Assembly (NCBI RefSeq): GCF_032854445.1
Contig: NC_088295.1
Coordinates: forward strand, 72,818,028 to 72,882,027
Source: Liolophura sinensis
Lineage: Eukaryota; Mollusca; Polyplacophora; Chitonida; Chitonidae
Direction: 5' to 3'
Length of the DNA stretch: 64,000 nt
Shown here: positions 35,395 to 46,467 of the stretch, one piece after another
Position numbering within the stretch: position 1 is the first letter of the stretch
Layout: the number at the start of each line of letters is the position of its first letter
Translations under genes and position numbers: made by a program
Notes under the pieces: generated by a model
What the model was told of the DNA's origin: nothing
The model's database searches: none
Seen by the model: the letters and a program-made list of their open reading frames with translations, nothing else

Positions 35395-35745
35395 ATTTTG
35401 CACAATCCTATGTTCGTTGTGTGTAAACATGTAATTGCATTACGATAAACGTGACACGGCAAGGAAGTGGCCACAAGTGACAGGTATTGTCCCTCACTCA
35501 GTACCGATAAGTAACAGGTCGGACAGATCATGTAAGCTATTTACTGTTGTATCAGAACACCAGGTGGTAAAAAGGAAAATCGACTCATTGTAATCTACAT
35601 TAACTTACCTCTCCCACGCATTAATGGTTTAAAGAGGCGAGAGTCGCGTGTCAGCTCCTATACCGACCTGGGGAATTATCCGACCTGATCAAATCTCTTA
35701 GAGGTTTAGGGGAGGGGCAAACGTAACAAATGCCCCAACCCTGCT
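35395..35745 (+). promoter_or_regulatory. Orphan promoter block, unit 2 (no gene attached)
   Basis: Near-copy of the 32118 block, with GGAAGT at 35463 and GATAAG at 35506 (43 bp apart, as in unit 1) and GAGTCGCGTGTCAG. After it the similarity ends and no MIRW reading frame follows. Upstream homology with the inverted unit 3 extends back to about 35235 (AAGCAGAAGAAC..GGTTTGAGA). Confidence 0.7.
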
Positions 35746-38700
35746 TAAAACGTCATAAGCATGTTCTTATATTTATTACAGGAGTCTCAGATCTTTCGTG
35801 TAAATGAGTTAAAAGATAAGACAAGAAATAGTTTAACATTATAGTTATTTCGGAAGAGAAGCAACAGCAGAAGCAGACCTAAACGACCTCAAACAAAGCA
35901 CGTGGTATGGTAAGGTGGGGGGATCGGGCCCAGCGCACGAAACAGTGCAACCCAAGAAGCGAAACTAACTATTGCTGTGATTGACAGCTGCTCACACACT
36001 CGTATGGCTGCTTTCTTTTTGAGTTCTGCTTTCTGCGTTCTGCTGTTTTTTCCTGTTATGTGGCAAGTATGCGACTTATAAAGATCCAAACATACACTGA
36101 AGCAATGTATAGGTTATAAAATGGAAAAATCGTAGCCTGTTTCAATCACACTGAAATGTCTTTTTCCTTTTTGCATTAGACACTGTGGAGTGGGGAAAAT
36201 CACGACACCACACATGTACCTTTCTGAAAAATTCTTGAACGTGCACCAATCAATTGAATACATACATTTATACAACAAATGTTCAGCCTTATAGTTCCGC
36301 TACGCATAACGTGCACTCAACCAGGATTCACTTGAATATTGTTACCACAGGTTACGTAATACCATAACTGAACAATTTAACATAATTTAACAATTATCCA
36401 TTCTAATTCATAATAACACTTATTTAATGCAAGACAGCCCATATCTTTGCTCACACGAAAATATGTTGCGAAAGAAAAAAAAAGAACCACAAAGATTTGA
36501 AATCTTCCTAGAGGTGCAACCTATTTTCCATGATGACTGCCTTAGTCTCTGTACTACGAAGGATACCTGACAGACAGTGGCACAAATACGGATTTCAAAC
36601 TTGCCAAAATATAAAAACTGATCACAATATAAAGTTTATTTTTTACATATGAAGACAAAGGTCAACCAAAAAGAAACCTTGATAACACGTAGAAATATAC
36701 ACATGAAAGCTTTCGTAAATATATTTTTCTGGTTAACGTGGATCTTCTTACTGTAAATTAAAGACAGTTCCTCGTTTGAGAGAAAAATTGGCTTTTATGA
36801 TCGAGAGTGCATTTTCGGTGGGTTATTACAAACCAACCATCTCTTTTATGGCCATATAACTTTTAAGGGTGATTAGACAAAGTTTTATCATTCTAACCTG
36901 GAAATTTACAGAATTGTGATGGGATTTTGAAATTTGCACTATCTAATCATACCTCTCTTTATTGTCACCAGTTAATACTCATATTAGCTAGGTTCGTAAT
37001 GGGTATTAAAGGTTCACTGAGGACATACCGTCGGCTGAGTGATCATATACGCTATAAACAACACAGGGTCGCCCTTGGAAACAATTCACTTTGGCACAGG
37101 GAATGAGTGGACGTATAATATGATTATAACAGTCACTTCTGGTGAAAGAAAAGTTAAACCAGACCGACAGATTATGTTATTATGGAGCTGACGAGGATAA
37201 TAAGAAATTCGATTTTAACTTCGTGAGAAAACTTCTTATACAACACCATTACTGTGTGTATAGGCCTGTGTCCTTAAGAGGTAAACTGGGGTCTCGGTAG
37301 CTTCTAAATGGTTTAAGTTTTAGCTCAATGCGACTGTCAAGTCTTTGGCCAATGAAGTCGCTTGTTCGAATTCAATTCTCGCTGTTTCCGCTACTGCTTA
37401 AGGTCAAGAAAATCGATTTGACCCTGGGATTCCCGCTTCCTCCACCCATGGAACGGATCGCACCCCTCGTCTCTTATATGTGGAACATTTCTGTTCCCCC
37501 TAACAACCAGACAACATTGTCACGTAACCGGGCGGAGAAACAGTTTAAAGATAACAAAACTTATTGACAATTTCAGACTTATGACGAAAATTGTTTAATC
37601 CACTGTTCACTGTCATTTGCCGTCAAGAGGCACTAATACAGTTATCAATGAATGGCAAATTAAAACCAGATGAAAGAATTTTACATTGCCCAAGACCGTT
37701 ATTCAGATAGGACAAATTTGCACATTGAAGCGAAATCAATGAATTTCACATTTCCCAAAGCACATATATAGATATGACTGAACTGCCAGTTAAAGTCATG
37801 TAGATCGAAGACTTTCACCATTCCAATCGTAATGACTACTGTATAGTAGTTTGTTGGTGTTTTCCCACGCACCCTAAGCTCGCTGTTATAATATCTAAGA
37901 TTTTATATCATAATCCTCCAGGATTTGTATTTGTTTATGTTGGCATAATCCGGAAGTGCTTATTCCAATCATGTTATGTGGCGGTCACATGCGCGGGGGT
38001 GGATATCTTAATGGGTGATCCGATAACAAACCATACCGCATGCTGCATGGGAAAATGTATAATCCTGGATGAAAAACGTCATATCGTTGTTAGTTGACCT
38101 GAAACTATCCCGAGACCCTAAGGCGATAGACCAAGCCTCACACAGGATAGTATTTTTACTACTACGGATTTATTGCAGTTGTTTTAATGTTCCAATTTTA
38201 TCTGTATTAAAGTATTTCCCTAATGAGGACTTAGTACACTGTCGTCTATTAACAGGGAAATAATAACCTTCAGTGTACATGCATCTTATATTCATTATTA
38301 AAGTGAAGGAACGCTAAAAAATGAAGTAACGTTCATTAGATTGACAGCTGACACTGTGCGTAAAAATACTTAATTCATTTATTTTTTTTAGATTTTTGAA
38401 AAGAGAGTTACATAAATCAAATTTTTGAAATACATGGTGGGCTTCAGGAACATATAGCTGCTGTTTAGGTGCTCTGACGTCACAAGAGGTTTTTACTCCT
38501 CTAAAAAAACTTCTTTTAATGGTGGAACAACTCTTATTACTAATTTGTAAAAGATAACCGAAGTAATGTTCTAATAAAATTCTTGTATGGGCGATATTAT
38601 ATACTTTGAGTGGGAAAAGTATATAAAATAGGAGTAAACATATTTTTAGAGGCAGTTTTCAATTGATTTTGTCATATTATACTCAATTCATTTTATGCGC

Positions 38701-38904
38701 TTTTTTTTCATTAAACAGGGTAAGAATATTATGATGTCATTGTTGAAAATAATGAGGATTCGTGGAGGTCTTGTCAATAACAAATGTCTATCCTAATGCA
38801 CATCCAACTTAATAGGGTGACTTTTCCCGCTCATGGAGAATCGGGTACAAGCTGAATTGACCGCTGTTCACTTTATGAATATAAAGTTACCAGTTTTACC
38901 ACAA
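35746..38904. other. Centre of the inverted array, no gene recognised
   Basis: The symmetry axis of the + + - - array falls near 37.8 kb. I found only a short degenerate SINE tail around 36220-36270 and possible family B-like sequence near 37360-37440. No exons or RNA genes. Confidence 0.45.
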
Positions 38905-39058
38905 AACGCCATGGTCTGCCAAAAGCCTGTGGATGGTCGAGGGTTCCCCCCGGGCTCTGCACGGCTTCCTCCTAACACAATGTTGGCCACCGTAGTATAA
39001 GTGAAATATTGTTGAGTACGGCGAAAAACACCAATCAAATAAATAAATAAATAAATAA
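38905..39058 (+). mobile_element. 5'-truncated SINE family A
   Basis: From GGTCTGCCAAAAGCCTGTGG through GTGAAATATTGTTGAGTACG to a tail of five AAAT units. The head is absent. Confidence 0.85.
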
Positions 39059-39196
39059 CGTCGTTGCAAAGGCAAGGATAAACAATAGACTAGACAAGGT
39101 CGGAAAAGTTTGGAATACGTGTACCTAAACTGATGGACATCCAAATAGCATCCAAATAGTTGGGGTATTAGAATGACAAAATAGACCAGTTCAGGA

Positions 39197-39260
39197 CACA
39201 CATCTGTCTTTGGAAATCGATCTGAATTAAGTCATTTTACAGTCTGTTCCGTTGTAAGTA
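39197..39260 (-). pseudogene. C-terminal remnant of a YEEI-family gene, with stop
   Basis: On the minus strand this reads Y-L-Q-R-N-R-L-stop-N-D-L-I-Q-I-D-F-Q-R-Q-M, the family C-terminus with TAA (complement of 39237-39239) where intact copies have Leu. It lies about 665 bp downstream of the minus-strand promoter block at 39925-40170, where an intact unit would place the gene end after about 1 kb. I could not recognise the body of the gene between them, so it is deleted or diverged. Confidence 0.8.
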
Positions 39261-39924
39261 TTCCGTACGACACTCAACGCTTGATGAAGAGATTGCATCA
39301 GGTAAGTGATGTAAGGGTAGTATTAAAGCCTTTACTTGAATGCTGTGTTTCACCTGTTACGTGTGACCATTTGCCAGATATGGCAATATCTGTCTCGTCG
39401 CTGCTCTGATTTTATTGTCTATGATGTATGTCTGTAATTATAATATATCCCAGAATTTGTTCATTCGCATAGGGAGAATTGGTTGTATATCCAGTCACTG
39501 TCTTCTACAGCTGTCCTCGGGTCACCAGATGCTATGGTGGAGAAAACACAGATATAACAGATATAACTCTGAAATGTAGTAAGTGCCCGCATTTGTAAAT
39601 GATATATGCGTGACTGTACCATTGGAATACATCTGTTCTAAAGAGACTTTTTTTGTCTAGTACCATTTACAGCTATCAATGAAAAATTCTCTGGTGCTTT
39701 AAGCTTGGTTAGCGATCGTAGACTAGTATATACTCAGTTTGTTTTTGTTGTTTATACATAACTTCAGATCGCCAGCTTAACCACCGAATCCTGCTCTGTA
39801 CTAGCAATCAAGAAGAGAAAGTAGATGTCAGTTCGCAAGCAGTGCGGAGTACTTTTATATATTCTGCCCGTGCCTGTGAAGATTTGAGTGTGCTGACGGT
39901 ATGTAACTAATAAATACTTCTGGG

Positions 39925-40170
39925 TGCGGGCTGACACGCGACTCTCGGTGCATTCAACCATTGTTTGGGAGAGGTCAAGTTAATGTAGATTGCATCGAGC
40001 CGACCCTCCTTTCTACTACCTGGTGTTCTGGTACAAGAGTAAATAGCTTACATAATCTGTCCTGTCTGTTACTTATCGGTACTGAGTAAGGGACAATGCC
40101 TGTCACTTGTGGCCACTTCCTGGCCGTGTGACATTTATCGCAGTGTAATTATATGTTTACATACAGTGAA
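39925..40170 (-). promoter_or_regulatory. Orphan promoter block, unit 3
   Basis: Reverse-complement copy of the family block: ACTTCC at 40115 and CTTATC at 40072 again 43 bp apart, CACTTGTGGCCAC between them, and CTGACACGCGACTC at its gene-proximal end. Homology with unit 2 continues outward to about 40320. It drives no intact frame; the C-terminal remnant at 39197 is what is left. Confidence 0.7.
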
Positions 40171-40320
40171 GACATTTGTGTCAAATACGACAACAGAAAC
40201 AAATGCGGTTCAAGTACTACATTATACACAAAAACCATAATTTACATGTCAATTTTATGTATTTGCTGTAAAGAGTTCTCAAACCAGTTCTTCTGCTTCG
40301 GTACACAACGAACCATATAA

Positions 40321-41089
40321 GTTTATTAAGTGATGGTGGAAAACTGTCGGTCAACTGTAATCTTCACGGTAACACCATTAATGTGAGAAATGTTCAGGTG
40401 CAGTTTATTTTAGAAAAATATATCGAGGATTTAATCTTAAGATTTAAAGCCTGTTTCAACTTTAACGCACGGTTTGCATGAATAAAAAAGGCCCCTCTTA
40501 CGTTCTCAGATATTAATTCCGACTGTTGATAATATTGTATACAGTTTAACTGATGATGCCTAGAACTGTATTCTCATCTCAACCCAACCAAGCTTGACCA
40601 ACCAAGTGTCTCCGCCCATGCAGCAGTGTCTGTGAGAGGCATCGCGTGTGTTACCATCTGTGGGAGGCATCGCGTGTGTTGCCATCCGACAGCTGACAGT
40701 TAATAATTAATGACGATTGCAAAATGGCCTGTATTTTATTATATCATTATTTTGTCTATATTTTTGTGCCTTTTCTTTTCCATTGCACAGGTGGTTCGCG
40801 AAAGTGATCGGGGACACGCTTTAGACGTCACAATACTTGCCTAGCTAACTAAGGGGTCGGTCATGGGTCATTGTGCAGCCATGTCCTGAGCTACATGTAT
40901 ATGTAATTATCTTAAAGTTATCTTAAAATTATCTAAATCAGTACAGATTGTCATATATACGTGTAGCTCAAATTCAGTTCTCGCTTGTCGGTATTGGGAG
41001 ATTATTACAAGTATTGCAGTTTTTCAGTTATGTACTTCTGTGAAAAGTGTAGCGTCACGTGGTTTACGACAAATCACGTGATTATGCTT
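40321..41089. other. Intra-cluster spacer
   Basis: Contains a short direct repeat (GAGGCATCGCGTGTGTT, twice, at about 40637-40680). Nothing else recognised. Confidence 0.45.
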
Positions 41090-41240
41090 AGCACCATAGG
41101 TAATAGCCATAAAACCCACACCAGCTGACCTAAATTGGCCGTGGTCTGTTGTTCGGACACTGACCATGCACCGCTTAGCCACACGCTGACAAACCTCAGT
41201 GGCGCCACCGGATATGTGGTTCAGTATTCACTATCTACTG
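41090..41240 (-). promoter_or_regulatory. Distal conserved module C (unit 3)
   Basis: On the minus strand: TTTGTCAGCGTGTGGCTAAG, CGGTGCATGGTCAGTGTC. Same order as module B. The terminal AGGTGAAAA element is not clear here. Confidence 0.5.
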
Positions 41241-41544
41241 CGTTCATCTAATCGAAACTTACCATTCATGATATCATATATTACAAGTCCCTTGTATGTA
41301 CCAACTACGAACATGAAAATAATGGCGTCACAGAGCGAGAACTCGTACACGAGAGTGGGATGTGCCTGAAGGTACTTATTTGTCTTTCAGTTGCCATTAC
41401 CCACGAGGTGCGGGCCCAACCATGTTAGAACGTTTCCCAGTTCTCACTGTTGGTGAAGCCTTGGTGACAATAACCGGTGGACGAAGCTCGTGTGGCCGTT
41501 TGCACAGTCTACCGTTCGTGAAAGACCACTTGTTTTCTAATAAG

Positions 41545-41660
41545 GTATACACTAATAGTTTTTAGTTTTCCCCACATGCTCATATGTCCTCCTCACATAA
41601 AATTGGCCGCCATCATATAAGTGAAACATTTTCGAGCATAGCGTTAAGCCACAACCAGCG
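41545..41660 (+). mobile_element. Degenerate SINE family A tail
   Basis: GGCCGCCATCATATAAGTGA, AACATTTTCGAGCATAGCGT and AGATAAAT resemble the tail with several changes. Confidence 0.5.
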
Positions 41661-42197
41661 AGATAAATCGTACATGAAAGCCTTACTCCTTACATCTGTA
41701 AACGATTTCATATTTCCCACGGTACTTCTCTCTCCTTAGAGTGCACGTACAAAATCGTCAAACTTTCCTGTTGTATTTATGATTAAATATCATAATCCTT
41801 CATGATGCGGTTAGTTTGGCGCTACCTATGTAAGTACTTATTCTAATCACATTCCACTAAAGTCTATAGTCCGTCACATAATGTAGAAACATTTTACTGG
41901 GAATCTTACATGCCCGCTGCGGCCTGCTGGTGGATTCCCTTTCTATATATGGACAGACATCGTTCTTATGCTCCCTATACTGATTTTGAAAATGTCTCCA
42001 AAGTGAACTGAATATCTCATAACCATCACCTAGTCCTTTTCACGTGGATTTATGGACTGAAATTTTTTTGGTTTTATTGACGCTATATGGAGAACAAACC
42101 GTCCTTGTATGGACAACGTCGTTATGAGAGCTCGTTACAAGAAATAATAAAAGACGCTTAAACCAAGAAGACAACGAACATGCAACTATTTCTGGTT

Positions 42198-42203
42198 TTT
42201 ATT
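42198..42203 (-). terminator. Poly(A) signal of paralogue 2
   Basis: TTTATT on plus (AATAAA on minus), about 70 bp after the stop of the 42272-43291 gene. The flanking sequence is alignable with that after paralogue 1. Confidence 0.7.
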
Positions 42204-42271
42204 CAAGGGTATGAAACAAATGAGATTTAGCACTGTATGTGTCAATGACCAAGATGATGCCATGTTGATGA

Positions 42272-43291
42272 TCAGACAAGAGAAGACATTTGTCTTTGGA
42301 AATTCATCTGAATTAGATCATTTAAAAGTCTGTTTCGTGGAAAGTAGTTCGTCCGGCCAGACACCGGTATATTTCTAATTTGTTCACACATTCTCACATC
42401 TGGTTTTGCACCACTAAACCTTTCAGGCGAGGTTCTGAAATTTTCAGAGATCCTTCTATCAGACGACGAGTCCTGTTGATCTGTCAAAGCAAGGTCTCCG
42501 TCTGTATCTGATCCTAAACCATCAGACGACAAACTGGATACACTCGTGAAAGAAACATCGAGACCTTCATCTGATGTATAAATACTGCTGTCTCTTGTCC
42601 AACATTCAGCTCTGCAGGACGTACTCAGGGACTCCTCAGACGTGTAACCATTATCATATAATCTATCAGATACAGTCGTGGTAGAAATCCCAAGATGTTC
42701 CTCTGTTGTATTAGCGTTAGCATCTGTTTTGAACATAACGTTCTCTATCTTGACCAACCTCTCCTCCGAAGTCAGAAGACTTCTCTCCACAGAACCATCT
42801 GTGGCTGTGAGGGAACTGCTACACTCTGAAGATGATATATCCGTTTTGTTTCGACATCTCGGAATTGCGTCACAACAATTTAGTCTAGGTTTATCCCTGA
42901 GGTACACAGTTTTGTCTGGCTGATTATTGGCACACAAATCCTCCCCGGATGACAGTGTGGTGACGACATTATCTACTGTAGAATTTGTCTCCCACGATCT
43001 GGTATCGGTTACAGACACCACCATGTACGGGACACACGCCTCTCCGTAGGGGACATACTCTCCTGCCTGACCACAGGGCTCTGCCAGGGGGACTCTGGAA
43101 ACGTGACCAAGATTAGTGAAGGATGGCGTCCTCCTGTTGCTGGTGCTCATCTTCCTACAACCTTCAGGAATAACGTCAGGTATTTCCTCATAGATGTGAT
43201 CCAGTTTGTTCTCACCCACCTCAGAGATTTGGTCTGAACGTCTTCTCCGGCCTTTAGATTGTCCACATCGTTTCCGTAACCACCGGATCAT
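42272..43291 (-). CDS. Unrecognised YEEI-motif protein, paralogue 2 (339 aa)
   Basis: Inverted partner of the 32487 gene. The first ~80 residues differ from paralogue 1 at only a few positions and the last 25 are identical (from NYFPRNRLLNDLIQ on), while the middle third differs heavily with small in-frame gaps. It keeps the basic N-terminus, HIYEEIPDVIP (Tyr34), RDKPRLNCCDA and DEGLDVSFTSVSSLSS. The single open frame argues against decay. The promoter block at 43292-43655 and the distal module at 44965-45150 sit at spacings like those of paralogue 1, so the whole unit was duplicated. Function unknown. Confidence 0.85.
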   Translation of the reverse strand: MIRWLRKRCGQSKGRRRRSDQISEVGENKLDHIYEEIPDVIPEGCRKMSTSNRRTPSFTNLGHVSRVPLAEPCGQAGEYVPYGEACVPYMVVSVTDTRSWETNSTVDNVVTTLSSGEDLCANNQPDKTVYLRDKPRLNCCDAIPRCRNKTDISSSECSSSLTATDGSVERSLLTSEERLVKIENVMFKTDANANTTEEHLGISTTTVSDRLYDNGYTSEESLSTSCRAECWTRDSSIYTSDEGLDVSFTSVSSLSSDGLGSDTDGDLALTDQQDSSSDRRISENFRTSPERFSGAKPDVRMCEQIRNIPVSGRTNYFPRNRLLNDLIQMNFQRQMSSLV

Positions 43292-43655
43292 GGTCGGTGC
43301 TGTCTAACTGTCAAGGAGAGAAAAGTAAACGTCTGTTCACAAGCAGAGAGAGAGAGGCTTGTGAACTTGTCCCGCCTGGTGTTTCCCTGTAGAGCTTAGG
43401 GCCGGGCTAAAACCCGTGGGTAGGGGCTGACACGCGACTCACGGTCCACTGAACCATTGTGTGGGAGAGGTCAAGTTAATGTAGATTACATCAAGCCGAA
43501 CCTTCCTTTTACTACCTGGCGTTCTGATACAACAGTAAATAGTTTACATAATCTGCCCAATCTGTTACTTACTGGTACTGAGTGAGAGACAATATCTGTC
43601 ACTTGTGGTCACTTCCTGGCCTGTGACGTTTATCGCAATGTAATTATATGTGGAC
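43292..43655 (-). promoter_or_regulatory. Proximal promoter block, unit 4
   Basis: Reverse copy of the family block: ACTTCC at 43611 is kept, but the GATA-like site 43 bp away is altered (CCAGTAAG on minus instead of CCGATAAG). The pyrimidine tract ending TTGACAG lies just before the ATG, as in unit 1. Confidence 0.6.
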
Positions 43656-43709
43656 ACGAGATTGTGTATACTTGGACAAGTGAAACATACTTCTCAAGCA
43701 CATAAATAT

Positions 43710-43905
43710 ACGGTTTGTATGTACTTGAAGTTTCACATTAAGCACAAATAACTGTCATTTTCATGTTAGTAATACAGATTTGTCTTGCTAAACACTTCAC
43801 CCGGTTTCCTCCCACCATAATGCTGGCCGCCGTCGTATAAGTGAAATATTCTTGAGTACGGTGTAAAACACCAATCAAATAAAAAAATAAAAAAATAAAC
43901 ACTAC
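43710..43905 (+). mobile_element. Composite SINE, 5'-truncated (extra segment plus family A tail)
   Basis: 43710-43800 matches 33857-33952 and is joined to GGTTTCCTCCCACC at the same SINE position. It continues to GTGAAATATTCTTGAGTACG and an A-rich tail. It is in plus orientation although the surrounding unit is inverted, so it was inserted independently of the inverted duplication. Confidence 0.8.
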
Positions 43906-44964
43906 ACGGAAACAAATGGAGGTCTTTGTTGTATGAGTGAATACACTGAGGTTGATTATTTATTATTGTTGTTGATAAAACATCTCCGAATACCTTTCCT
44001 GTAGACTAATTTGTATGAAAGGAAAGACAGGCAAGCAAAGTGTAACTCAGCACTATAGGGCTTTTCTTTCCCTGGTAAGCTTCAACAGCTGAGTGTTAAA
44101 GATTACAAAATAGTGAGTGAAACGAGAGCAGAGAAGACTGTATCCAGCCACTTGTCATGTTACCTCAGTTACAATTTATTCCAACTGTTCATGAATATAC
44201 TTGAAAGCAGCAAGACACTCCCTAGAAATGTTAAGTAAAATTGTAGGTAAAAAAATGAAGAGATGAAAGTTGAAAATTATTTGATCTCTGACGAAGACAT
44301 GGCCTTGAATGGCAAAAATCCTGCTGGCTGACGTAACAACAGCTGGCTATAAATAAATAATGATTATTTAATGGATAGGATTTATGCCACCTCTACCCGG
44401 CGATTCATTCTATATGTGGAACAGCGAACAATATTTTCCCAATGGCGCAACAGTAAAAGTGCCTAGCATGAGCGCCAGTCCTTATCTCCAGGCGAGCAAA
44501 ACGATGTACAAGACAAATTGTCATAGTAGGTTGAGCACAAGGCATATTTATCGTTCTTGGAACACTGTATTTCGAGAGGAGCTTGTTAGGTTGTGCTTTT
44601 TCCCAAAGCGTCCAAGATGTAATTTGGTCTTAAGAGTTAATAATGATGAACATTTTAACTGACGTATGTTACTTACAATGTCAACTAGGACATCCACTCC
44701 TGTTCTACTTTCTCTCTCTTCAACATTCACCTCGTTTAGACGTGTATATGTCTAGATGAGATCTGTATCGTCTCTCCCAATTCATATTTTGGCTAGACTT
44801 TAAATACCCACGTCTTGTATGGTGTTTGGAACAATCGCACAGCCTGATTAGCTGACTGTGCTGATCACCTGTGGTGTCACCGTGTAAAGAGCTGGATATC
44901 TCCTGAGGTAAAGATAGTGAGGCTTATCACAATTCTGGTTTATTTTCATATGGCTGAAGAAACT
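43906..44964. other. Intra-cluster spacer, nothing recognised
   Basis: A 92-codon plus-strand frame at 44384-44662 has no recognisable domain or family resemblance and is probably chance. Confidence 0.4.
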
Positions 44965-45150
44965 TGTATTAGGTATTGTAATTTTCACCTGGTGGACTGG
45001 GAAAGTGTTTAGTCACGTTAAATCGATACCTGCTGACATGGTCAGATCTTCCGAACACTGAGTAGTGGCCACAGTGAGAGCACCAACAGAATCATACTGA
45101 TTACCGCTTAGTCTCACGCTGGTACAGGACAGAGATACCCTCAAACATGG
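44965..45150 (-). promoter_or_regulatory. Distal conserved module D (unit 4)
   Basis: On minus: CAGCGTGAGACTAAGCGGTA, ATCAGTATGAT, CATGTCAGCAGGT and AGGTGAAAATTACAATACCT. It lies about 1.7 kb upstream of the 43291 start, mirroring module A at 1.65 kb from paralogue 1. Confidence 0.55.
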
Positions 45151-45613
45151 GGTTCAACACTTCTCGATGATGTCACAGATTTTAGGCGTTATATATCTGA
45201 TGTTGTTGAAGTACAAGCGAAACTGTTTGGATGATGATACCCTTAAACATGGGGCTCAACGCTTTTCTAAGGTATCTCTAAGGGATTTTAAACGTTATAT
45301 ATCTGATGTTAGTGAATTACAAGAGAAACTGTGTGGATGAGGATCGGCCGTGCCGACTCTCGTCAAATGAGCCCTAAAAACAAATTCTCAGAAATACAGA
45401 AAGCTAATGCGTAACAAACACTTATATCACACCCTAGAAAACAACCATTAGTATTAGAAGGAATTCCTGGAAAATTATGGAACAAAACAGATCTGAATTT
45501 CAATGAAACATATATTTTCAAAGATGTCATCTGTACAATATATAAATCGGAATTTCTTTATACAAATTTTACGCGTAACAAATAATTCAGATTTAATGGT
45601 ATGTGATCATGCA
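45151..45613. other. Spacer downstream of paralogue 3, with a short direct duplication
   Basis: Two diverged copies of GATACCCTCAAACATGGGG...TTTTAAACGTTATATATCTG occur at about 45137-45210 and 45236-45310. No gene recognised. Confidence 0.5.
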
Positions 45614-46381
45614 CTAATACACGACCAGCATTTGTCTATCATTATTTAGTCGGATAATGTCAGATAACATTCTATTTTTAGATCTGTAAACCTCCGCCCC
45701 GTTTTGAGATTTGTCCGGTCTGTAGATGGCTGTGATGTCTTTTCTATTCTGAGACATTTTAGTTTTTGACGAGATCTCGATACTTGGTGGAATCGCCGGT
45801 TTATAGCCATATAGCTTGGACCGTTTGTGCCTGGAGGAATTATGGATGGACTTTTGGCGATTGATCGTTGTAGAGTTTCTCACTGATGTCGTAACTTGAC
45901 TGTCCTCGTCTCTGAAAGCCAAATTTCGACATGCGTGTCGGAAGTTGTGAAGGTTTTGTAGCTCTTTGTGTGATGGTATGTGAGTGGGCAGCTCTGCCAT
46001 GTCCACATATTCCTCACTGGACAGAAAATCCCCCGAGTCCTTTAACTTCACGTTGTAAGTCACCGTCACATAGCGGTTTTGAATTCTGTCACAAAGATGA
46101 TTGGGGTGTCTGGCTGGTCTCCCCTCGTGCCCTAAGGCTGAATGATCTTGATGGTAAGTTGCTGATAGTGTGCCTACGCAAAAATCTGTGCTCTGGTGTA
46201 AGCGTGATACGTCTATCCCTGTCTTGGTGACCAAATCTGTTTGTGGTCTTGGACCCCTTTCTGTAGGTATGAGGTCGGGAATCTCCTCGTAGATGTGACT
46301 CTCTGAGTCTGTACACGTCACCTCATTATCCTCGTGTCTTCGTCGGCGGCCTGTCAGACGTTTACGGAACCACCGTATCAT
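45614..46381 (-). CDS. Unrecognised YEEI-motif protein, paralogue 3 (255 aa)
   Basis: A diverged family member: MIRWFRKRLT, a GRRRRHE patch, SHIYEEIPDLIP (Tyr31) and an ending SKNRMLSDIIRLN. The frame is open for 35 codons further upstream, but those codons overlap a TATA-like box (46468-46475), and all relatives start at MIRW, so 46381 is the chosen start. Mid-protein it carries KDSGDFLSSEEYVDMAEL. DSG-x3-S resembles a beta-TrCP phosphodegron and Y-V-D-M a PI3-kinase p85 SH2 ligand; both are motif resemblance. Function unknown. Confidence 0.8.
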   Translation of the reverse strand: MIRWFRKRLTGRRRRHEDNEVTCTDSESHIYEEIPDLIPTERGPRPQTDLVTKTGIDVSRLHQSTDFCVGTLSATYHQDHSALGHEGRPARHPNHLCDRIQNRYVTVTYNVKLKDSGDFLSSEEYVDMAELPTHIPSHKELQNLHNFRHACRNLAFRDEDSQVTTSVRNSTTINRQKSIHNSSRHKRSKLYGYKPAIPPSIEISSKTKMSQNRKDITAIYRPDKSQNGAEVYRSKNRMLSDIIRLNNDRQMLVVY

Positions 46382-46467
46382 GTTTTCAGACGAGTGAAAT
46401 CCACCTGTAGATGTTGCTTGTCCGGCGGTCTGCATTGGGTGTGTATAGTTCTGAATCAACGGTGCTG

